From assembly GCF_001758225.1 (NCBI RefSeq), contig NZ_MAST01000001.1, forward strand, positions 62,001 to 126,000: a stretch of 64,000 nucleotides of DNA, read 5' to 3'. This document shows positions 58,750 to 64,000 of this stretch, piece after piece. Below the pieces are notes generated by a model, which was given only the letters and a program-made list of their open reading frames with translations, was not told where the DNA came from and searched no databases. A program made the translations under genes and the position numbers. Each line of letters starts with the position of its first letter. Position 1 is the first letter of the stretch. This stretch comes from Humibacillus sp. DSM 29435 (GTDB taxonomy: Bacteria; Actinomycetota; Actinomycetes; Actinomycetales; Dermatophilaceae).

Positions 58750-60294
58750 TCAGCGGGCGGTCGGAACGTACTCGCGCACGACCCGGGTGCTGGTCACTGA
58801 CCCGTCGGCGGCGCGCTTCGTGGCGATGACGCGCTTCGGGGCCTTTCCCTTCTCGACCCACTGCTGGATGTCGGTGAGCCAGTCGACGGTGTCCTCACCC
58901 GGGCCGCCGGTGCAGTGGTAGACGCCGGGGAGCAGGAACAGCCGCATGAAGCCCTTGGTCTGAGCGTGACCGCCGGCCCGGGCCATGACGTCGCGAACGT
59001 AGTCGACCGTGCCTCCAGGGGTGATGAGTGGGTCGGCCCAGCCGTGGTAGATCATCAGCTTGCCTCCCGCGCGCTCGAAGGGCTGGAGGTTGGTGTTGTC
59101 GGCGTTGTAGATGCGCGCCATGTAGTCGAGCTTCTTGGCGTCGCGGGCCGGGTCGAAGTCGAACAGGTTGTAGGTCAGGCCGGGGTCGCTGCGGAACGCC
59201 AGATAGCGCAGCACCTCCTGGGCGTAGTTGCCGCCACCGGAGAGTGCAGTGTCGGTGCCGATCGAGTACCCGGGCCAGCCTGCCTCTGATCCTCGGGCCA
59301 GCCCGGCGGGGTAGACCGTGCGGCCACGGCTGTCGACCGGGGGCGCGTAGAAGGCCCGCGCGACTCTGACCTGCTCGCCCGTCAGGCACGTGGGTTCGTC
59401 GGTGCCTGAAGCACACTTGACGACGGCGGGGTCGACCGTGCACCGGTCGGGGTTGGTCACGACACCATCGAGGCGGCCGTCCTTGCCGTCACAACGCGCC
59501 AGGACCGCAGCCGAGAGCACCCTCGCCTTGGCCTGCGTGAGGATGACGGTTCCGTCGGACCGACGGTTCACCGTCTCGAGGTAGCCCTGGGACAGCGTGG
59601 CGAGATAGTTCTGGTAGAGCGCGGGGGCGCCCGCGACGATGCCGTCGAAGTCGTGCGGATACCGCTGAGCCTCGGAGAGTGCCTGGCGCCCACCGGTGCT
59701 GCACCCCTGGAAGTACGAGTAGGCCGGTTGCGTGCCGTAGAAGCGCTTGGTCAGGGCCTTGCCGGCCTGGGCGGTCACGTGGGGCGAGCGGTAGCCGAAG
59801 TCGATCTCGCCGGGTCGGTTGTTCAGGGCCCACGTGCCGTCACCCGAGCCACCGACGTGACCGGTGTCTTCCGCCGCCACGGCGAAGCCGCGCGACAGCG
59901 CTTGACCGCACGAGGCGATCGGAACCGCGCCGCAGAAGCCTCCGCACCCGGTCTGGAAGTACCGACCGTTCCAGGCCTCGGTCGGCAGGCGCAGGGTGAA
60001 GTGGATGCTGGGACTGATCGTGCCGGAGAGCTCGCAGAGGGCCGCGTCGGTGCCCGTAGCGGGCACCGTGGTTGCAGCGGTCACCCGGGCCGTGCCGCGC
60101 TCCACCTTCACCGTCTGGCCCATCATCGCGCCGCAGTCGCGCAGCACTGCCGACGGCCGGCCCGGATGGGGGGAAGCCGGGCCGGCCTGACCGGCCTGGG
60201 TCGGTACCGCGGCTCCCACGGCGACCAGAAGACTCAGCACCGTCGCGAACACAGCACGGAGGGTGGTCGGTCGAGCGGGCTTCAGGCGGCGCAT
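58750..60294 (-). CDS. tannase/feruloyl esterase family alpha/beta hydrolase, secreted
   Basis: 514-aa secreted esterase. A signal peptide (MRRLKPARPTTLRAVFATVLSLLVAVGAAVPTQA) ends near residue 34. QGCSTGGRQALSEAQRYPHDFDGIVAGAPA carries the nucleophile Ser with the adjacent Cys of the tannase CS-D-HC arrangement; HGWADPLITPGGTVDY and VYHCTGG hold the acid and the His-Cys end. Early Cys pairs (GCGGFCGA, CGQAL) suit disulfides. ATG 60294 has GGGAG 5-9 bases upstream. It would release phenolic acids from plant esters outside the cell. Confidence 0.88.
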   Translation of the reverse strand: MRRLKPARPTTLRAVFATVLSLLVAVGAAVPTQAGQAGPASPHPGRPSAVLRDCGAMMGQTVKVERGTARVTAATTVPATGTDAALCELSGTISPSIHFTLRLPTEAWNGRYFQTGCGGFCGAVPIASCGQALSRGFAVAAEDTGHVGGSGDGTWALNNRPGEIDFGYRSPHVTAQAGKALTKRFYGTQPAYSYFQGCSTGGRQALSEAQRYPHDFDGIVAGAPALYQNYLATLSQGYLETVNRRSDGTVILTQAKARVLSAAVLARCDGKDGRLDGVVTNPDRCTVDPAVVKCASGTDEPTCLTGEQVRVARAFYAPPVDSRGRTVYPAGLARGSEAGWPGYSIGTDTALSGGGNYAQEVLRYLAFRSDPGLTYNLFDFDPARDAKKLDYMARIYNADNTNLQPFERAGGKLMIYHGWADPLITPGGTVDYVRDVMARAGGHAQTKGFMRLFLLPGVYHCTGGPGEDTVDWLTDIQQWVEKGKAPKRVIATKRAADGSVTSTRVVREYVPTAR

Positions 60295-60469
60295 ATGGGC
60301 TCCCAGGCTCCGTTCCCCGGGATGTTGACCCGGGGACACCCCCACAGTCGAGTGCAGCTGGCAGCTCGCGTCAAGGGGGTGGAGTCGTTGTGGTGCAAGC
60401 AGTTTCGTCGCTGTTCCGCCCAGCGAGCCGAATCGGACCGGTCGTACCGTCAGGGGGAACGGGGGCTGG

Positions 60470-61957
60470 TCAGCCGGCCAGCAGCACTCTCGCCGCCGCG
60501 GCCAGAGCCCGAGTCGGCGACGGCACCGGTGCGGTCGGTGACCCCGCCTCGATCACGGCGCCCACCACCTCGTCAGCCATCTCACGTGAGAGCAGACCGC
60601 CGACGTTGCCACGGAACTTGGCCACGACCTCATCGACCGACAACGGGTCGTTCGGGTTGCCGCGCGCGTTTCGCACCTCGCCTCGCCCGCTCCGCCCGTC
60701 GCGCAACCGAAGAGTCACCGTCGCGGGCCGCTCGCGAGGCAGAGCCGAGCTCAGGTCAGCCCGTTCGTGCAGAGAGACCCGCCGGGCCAGGGCGGCCACG
60801 TCGTCACGACGGAGCTGTTCCGGCAGGTAGGAGCCGGCATCGAGAACCCCGTCGACCAGCAAGGCGGCCATGGAGTACGGCAGTGAGAAGCGGGCCTGCA
60901 TGTCAGAACCGATGTCGACCTGCGACAGTGAGGCCGCGAACGCGAAGGTCTCGACCTCGATGCTCTCGACGTCGTCTGCTTGTAGGGGAGCAGGCCGGTG
61001 TGGGCCGGGGGCCGTGTCGCAGCAACGGTCGTGACGCGGCGATGACGACGACGGTGCGAGGTCAGCCAGAGCGGCCCGGGCGGCATCGAGCGCTGGGTGG
61101 ATCCAGCGGGCACAGGCGTAGGGCTTGAGGTAGCTCTCGAGCAGGGTCCAGCGCCGCCCGAGCCCACCGACGACGAGGTCGAGGTCGAGGTCGGTGCAGA
61201 CGGCGCCGTCGAAGAGGCGTCGGTAGAGGGAGTCGTCGGTTCGGGCGCCGGCGGCGACCCGGTCTGCGGCACTGGCACCGTAGTAGGCGCCGAGGCCCGT
61301 CCACGCGTTGCGCACGGTGCCGCCCCGCATGGGCACGGCGAGGGTGGCCGCGAGCGGCAGGTTCGAGCCGAGCAGAAAGGCGTGGCCCAGCAGGTCGGGG
61401 GGCAGCTCGCGCAGCAGCCCGGCCGCCACCGCCGCGGCGCCCGGGCCGTGCACACCGTGCGGGTGCAGACCCGGTCTCAGGGATGATGCCCGGCCGCTGC
61501 GCATTCCGATCTCGCTCGCGACCGTGAACACCTCGAGCAGTCGCAGGTCGTCGAGGTCATGGCCGGCCGCCCAGTGCAGCACCACCGGCAGGACGTGCGG
61601 GGCGGGGTGGGCCGTCGGCACCGGAGGCAGCCGGTGACCCTGCGGGTGGAACGAACCTCCGGAGTCGGCGTCGAGCCACGTGGCCGCGGTGCCCAGGGTC
61701 ATCAGTCGCGCGAAAGGGGCTGCCCTGCTTGCGACCTCGGTGTTCGCCAGGGTGGCGCCGAGCTGCTGCACCGGCGGGTAGCGAAGGCCGCCCGCCAGCG
61801 CCCCGAGGGTGTCGAGCAGCAGCAGACTGCTGAACGCTCGGACGGGTGGGGGCACCTGGGCGAGCCGGGTGTCGGCAGCGAACCTGGAGACGGCATCGCG
61901 AATCGGCGCGTTGGCTGCTGCACCGGGCTCGGCGCCGGTGGTCGGAGGGGTGCTCAT
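60470..61957 (-). CDS. MmgE/PrpD family protein
   Basis: 495-aa protein of the 2-methylcitrate dehydratase/iminodisuccinate epimerase/aconitate isomerase-like superfamily. AFSSLLLLDTLGALAGGLRYPPVQQL at the N-terminus, WLDADSGGSFHPQGHRLPP, HPHGVHGPGAAAVAAGLL, GLGAYYGASAADRVAAGA, and WTLLESYLKPYACARWIHPALDAARAAL follow the family. A non-conserved Ser/His/Cys/Pro insert (~residues 305-330) interrupts it. ATG 61957 overlaps the preceding gene by ATGA. It is not paired with prpB/prpC, so it is unlikely to serve propionate; the substrate is set by the operon and unknown. Confidence 0.85.
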   Translation of the reverse strand: MSTPPTTGAEPGAAANAPIRDAVSRFAADTRLAQVPPPVRAFSSLLLLDTLGALAGGLRYPPVQQLGATLANTEVASRAAPFARLMTLGTAATWLDADSGGSFHPQGHRLPPVPTAHPAPHVLPVVLHWAAGHDLDDLRLLEVFTVASEIGMRSGRASSLRPGLHPHGVHGPGAAAVAAGLLRELPPDLLGHAFLLGSNLPLAATLAVPMRGGTVRNAWTGLGAYYGASAADRVAAGARTDDSLYRRLFDGAVCTDLDLDLVVGGLGRRWTLLESYLKPYACARWIHPALDAARAALADLAPSSSSPRHDRCCDTAPGPHRPAPLQADDVESIEVETFAFAASLSQVDIGSDMQARFSLPYSMAALLVDGVLDAGSYLPEQLRRDDVAALARRVSLHERADLSSALPRERPATVTLRLRDGRSGRGEVRNARGNPNDPLSVDEVVAKFRGNVGGLLSREMADEVVGAVIEAGSPTAPVPSPTRALAAAARVLLAG

Positions 61958-63015
61958 GCGAGGTCGCCTCTCTCGGTCGACGTGGGGTCGGGTGGGGTTC
62001 GTCGGGCCAAGCCGGCTCGCATCGCGGACCCGAGGGCTTCCAGCCGGTCGAGCACCCCCGGCAGGGCGCCGGCGACGATGATGCCGTCGATGCCGGCTGA
62101 CGCCAACCCCGCGACCGTGTCTGCGATGGCCGGAGCAGTGTCGATGAGCAGGAAGCGTCGGCGCACCAACCGGCTCACGTCGTCGTCATCCTCAACGCCG
62201 CTGTCATCGCGGCTGTCATCGCGAGGGTGATCACCGCCGTGCGTGTCGGTGGCGGTGTGCTGCTGCGCCCCGTGGCGACGGTAGTCATGGGCCTCGGCCA
62301 GTCGCCGCACCGCCGCGACCTGGTCGTCAGCGAGGCCGAACCAGTCGGGGGCGTTGGCCATCCGCATGGCGCACGACCCGAGCAGGGGAGCGGCCGCCGC
62401 GGCCGCCGACCGTGGGTCGTCTACGACGAGCGCCCGGACGAAGAGCCAGACCCGCGTGGTGGGTTCGGTCTCTCGGGCGAGCCGCACCGCGCGCGCCACC
62501 GTCGCCTGGTCGACGCCGACATCGAGCAGCACGCCCCCGAGCTCGGCTGCGGTCGCGGTGACGGTGCGGGGGCCTGAGGCCGCACCGAGCAGACGACCCG
62601 GCAGCCGGTCGTGCCCTCTCTCGTCGCGGAGCAGCTCACGGAGCGACCGCATCGTCATGCGGTACTCGGCAAGAGTGGGCGCGGTGATGCCCTCGTTCGC
62701 GACAGAGCTCTCACCCCGCCCGACCACGGTGAAGGCTCGGCCCGGATGGTGCTGCTCCAGGGTGCGTAGTGCGCCCGCGACCGTCGTGGGGTGTCGCAGC
62801 CCCAGGCTGGCCACGACCGGTCCGGCCAGGGCGGCGTCGGTGCTCGCGAGCACCCGCCCGGTCTCGACCCACCCATCGCGAAAGAGGCGGGGGCTGTCGA
62901 CGAGACCGATGCCGTCGAACCCGGCCGACAGTGCTCGCTGCGTCACCGCGACCGGCTCGCTGTCAGACCAGCGGCGGGCGAGGTTCAGCATCAGGGGTGG
63001 AACGGAAGCGCTCAT
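61954..63015 (-). CDS. luciferase-like (LLM) flavin- or F420-dependent oxidoreductase
   Basis: 353-aa TIM-barrel oxidoreductase. ALSAGFDGIGLVDSPRLFRDGWVETGRVLA, VASLGLRHPTTVAGALRTLEQHHPGRAFTVVGRGESS, YRMTMRSLRELL and GIDGIIVAGALPGVLDRLEALG follow the bacterial luciferase superfamily; related proteins use F420 or FMNH2. A 35-residue His/Asp-rich insert (about 255-290) with repeated HPRDDSRDDS-like stretches is unusual. ATG 63015 overlaps the unknown gene by ATGA, and its stop overlaps the MmgE/PrpD start. Confidence 0.82.
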   Translation of the reverse strand: MSASVPPLMLNLARRWSDSEPVAVTQRALSAGFDGIGLVDSPRLFRDGWVETGRVLASTDAALAGPVVASLGLRHPTTVAGALRTLEQHHPGRAFTVVGRGESSVANEGITAPTLAEYRMTMRSLRELLRDERGHDRLPGRLLGAASGPRTVTATAAELGGVLLDVGVDQATVARAVRLARETEPTTRVWLFVRALVVDDPRSAAAAAAPLLGSCAMRMANAPDWFGLADDQVAAVRRLAEAHDYRRHGAQQHTATDTHGGDHPRDDSRDDSGVEDDDDVSRLVRRRFLLIDTAPAIADTVAGLASAGIDGIIVAGALPGVLDRLEALGSAMRAGLARRTPPDPTSTERGDLA

Positions 63016-63632
63016 GACGCACCGACAACCGATGTCACGGTCAGCTCGAAGGTCTCGGCCACGCCTACGACACCGACCGCGTGCAGGCGGGTCGCCAGCC
63101 AGCCGGCAGCCAGGGTGTGACCGAGCAGGAGGCCGTTGTCGTCGGTGGTGCGGGTGAGCGGATGCACCACAAGGAGGGCCCCCGCCACATCGACGAGAGC
63201 GCGTGCCGCTGAAGAGCTCCGGTCGGGGGAGCCACCCGTCGCGACGAAGGCACACACCGCCGCGGCCGTGACCCAGCGAGTCACCCCGGCGACGGCTGTC
63301 GGCCCCTGCGCCACCTGCACGACCGTGTCGGCCCGTTCGGCCTCGTTCAGCCCGGCTTCGACTGCGGTGGTGAGCATCGAGGACTCTCGTTCGACGCCGC
63401 AGGCAGTCGCAAGCAGCGTCAAGCCGTCGAGAAGAGCGACGCGATCGACCGAACCCTCGACGACAGGAGCAGCACTGGCCGCACGGTGGATTCGGGACCC
63501 GTTCCACAGCAACGCGGGAAACACTCCGGCTCGGCGGCTCAGCCCCAGCAGGTCGAGACCGTTGGGCATCCCCGTCTCATCGGCAGCGACGGCTCCGAGC
63601 TCGTCGGCCCAGGCCGTCAGGTCGGCTGGCAC
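63012..63632 (-). CDS. hypothetical protein, coupled to LLM oxidoreductase
   Basis: 206-aa soluble protein from GTG 63632. I recognise no family. It is rich in Ala, Val and Thr, predicted mostly helical, with GLTLLATACGVERESSMLTTAVEAGLNEAERADTVVQVAQG and WVTAAAVCAFVATGG as the best-structured part. No conventional start lies further upstream before the stop of the EthD-like gene, 53 bases away, so this start is likely. It overlaps the LLM gene by ATGA and is thus part of the four-gene operon. Confidence 0.65.
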   Translation of the reverse strand: MPADLTAWADELGAVAADETGMPNGLDLLGLSRRAGVFPALLWNGSRIHRAASAAPVVEGSVDRVALLDGLTLLATACGVERESSMLTTAVEAGLNEAERADTVVQVAQGPTAVAGVTRWVTAAAVCAFVATGGSPDRSSSAARALVDVAGALLVVHPLTRTTDDNGLLLGHTLAAGWLATRLHAVGVVGVAETFELTVTSVVGAS

Positions 63633-63685
63633 GGGCGCAGACCGCAGGGCGTCGAGCCGGCTGATCGAGTCGGCAACCTTGACGT

Positions 63686-64000
63686 TCAGCGGGTCACCTC
63701 GGTGCTCTCGGTGACGAGGTAGAACCGGAAGTCGGTTCGCCCGCCCGGGCCGCGCTCACTCGGGATCGGGTGCTCGTCGAACCACGCCAGGTAGCTGGCG
63801 TAGGCCTGCTCGTCGGCGTAGTGCATCTCGGCGATCCGGTAGAACGAGAGGCCCTCCGGCACATCGGCCGAACCACCGGAGGCCTGGCGGACCGGTCGCA
63901 GCACCTTGTTGAAGACGATGCGGTCGAGGTGGGGGTTGGCCAGCAGGTCGGGAGCGTGCACGTCGAACAGCCAGGCCTCGTACTCCTCGGGGCTGACTCC
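63686..64000 (-). CDS. EthD-like dimeric alpha/beta barrel protein, 5' end outside window
   Basis: About 104 residues of the C-terminal part are visible; the gene enters from the right edge. GVSPEEYEAWLFDVHAPDLLANPHLDRIVFNKVLR and YRIAEMHYADEQAYASYLAWFDEHPI are the EthD/ABM ferredoxin-like pattern with a conserved His. Such proteins act as small monooxygenase- or aldolase-like enzymes next to oxidoreductases. First visible gene of the operon that continues through the unknown, LLM and MmgE/PrpD genes. Confidence 0.75.
   Translation of the reverse strand, partial: GVSPEEYEAWLFDVHAPDLLANPHLDRIVFNKVLRPVRQASGGSADVPEGLSFYRIAEMHYADEQAYASYLAWFDEHPIPSERGPGGRTDFRFYLVTESTEVTR

Noticed and set aside
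60470-61957. Call as PrpD of the methylcitrate cycle
   Set aside because: No prpB or prpC partner is present, and the neighbours are oxidoreductases of other types.

Overview
The window is very GC-rich DNA with near-saturated G/C third codon positions, many 4-base stop/start overlaps (ATGA, TGATG) and several probable leaderless or GTG starts. Gene content (a homodimeric-type AceE pyruvate dehydrogenase E1, actinobacterial NarGHJI, four-subunit sarcosine oxidase, a DUF6328 protein, FCD-type GntR and IclR regulators) points to a free-living aerobic, nitrate-respiring actinobacterium, probably of the Intrasporangiaceae/Dermatophilaceae kind. The family placement is inference. No rRNA, tRNA, CRISPR array, transposase or phage gene was seen.

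Region 1 (1-7428) holds single genes: a truncated MFS exporter, a monooxygenase-fold protein, an OYE-type oxidoreductase, ACC deaminase (acdS), a stand-alone LigD-type phosphoesterase domain, a Rieske protein, a cation/proton antiporter, a RidA gene broken by two compensating one-base indels, and a DUF5995 protein.

Region 2 (7501-15116) is a seven-gene minus-strand operon: VanA-type Rieske oxygenase, cupin-like protein, polar amino-acid ABC importer (binding protein, permease, ATPase), VanB-type reductase and M20 amidohydrolase. A GntR regulator is divergent, and a perfect 12-bp palindrome lies in the spacer of the predicted operon promoter. This looks like a self-contained uptake and O/N-dealkylation system of unknown substrate and is the best candidate for an undescribed pathway.

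Region 3 (15164-29356) is a creatine/sarcosine module. Creatinase, an MHS-type transporter, a cupin protein, and IclR and GntR regulators lie on the minus strand. glyA, soxB, soxD, soxA, soxG, sdaA and purU lie on the plus strand. Together they encode creatine to sarcosine to glycine plus methylene-THF, then serine, then pyruvate, with PurU releasing formate from formyl-THF. A degenerate second copy of the creatinase 3' end sits beside the cupin gene.

Region 4 (29366-35148) holds a perfect 22-bp inverted repeat around a tandem 19-bp repeat, and small genes: VOC protein, RemA-like protein, epimerase, methyltransferase with a divergent XRE-cupin regulator, spermidine-synthase-like protein and an FUSC membrane protein.

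Region 5 (35451-45152) is narGHJI followed at once by an aconitase gene. Region 6 (45171-47221) is a CynX/NimT-type exporter divergent from a GntR regulator across a perfect 19-nt palindrome. Region 7 (47431-54922) runs malic enzyme, malate synthase, HpcH-like protein, peroxiredoxin, urate permease and uricase, linking purine-derived glyoxylate to malate and pyruvate and placing a peroxidase beside an H2O2-producing uricase. aceE follows. Region 8 (57771-64000) has an epimerase, a secreted tannase-family esterase, and an overlapping operon of EthD-like, unknown, luciferase-like and MmgE/PrpD proteins that runs off the window.

The overall theme is recycling of nitrogenous and methylated compounds (ACC, creatine, sarcosine, urate, nitrate) into pyruvate and the TCA cycle.
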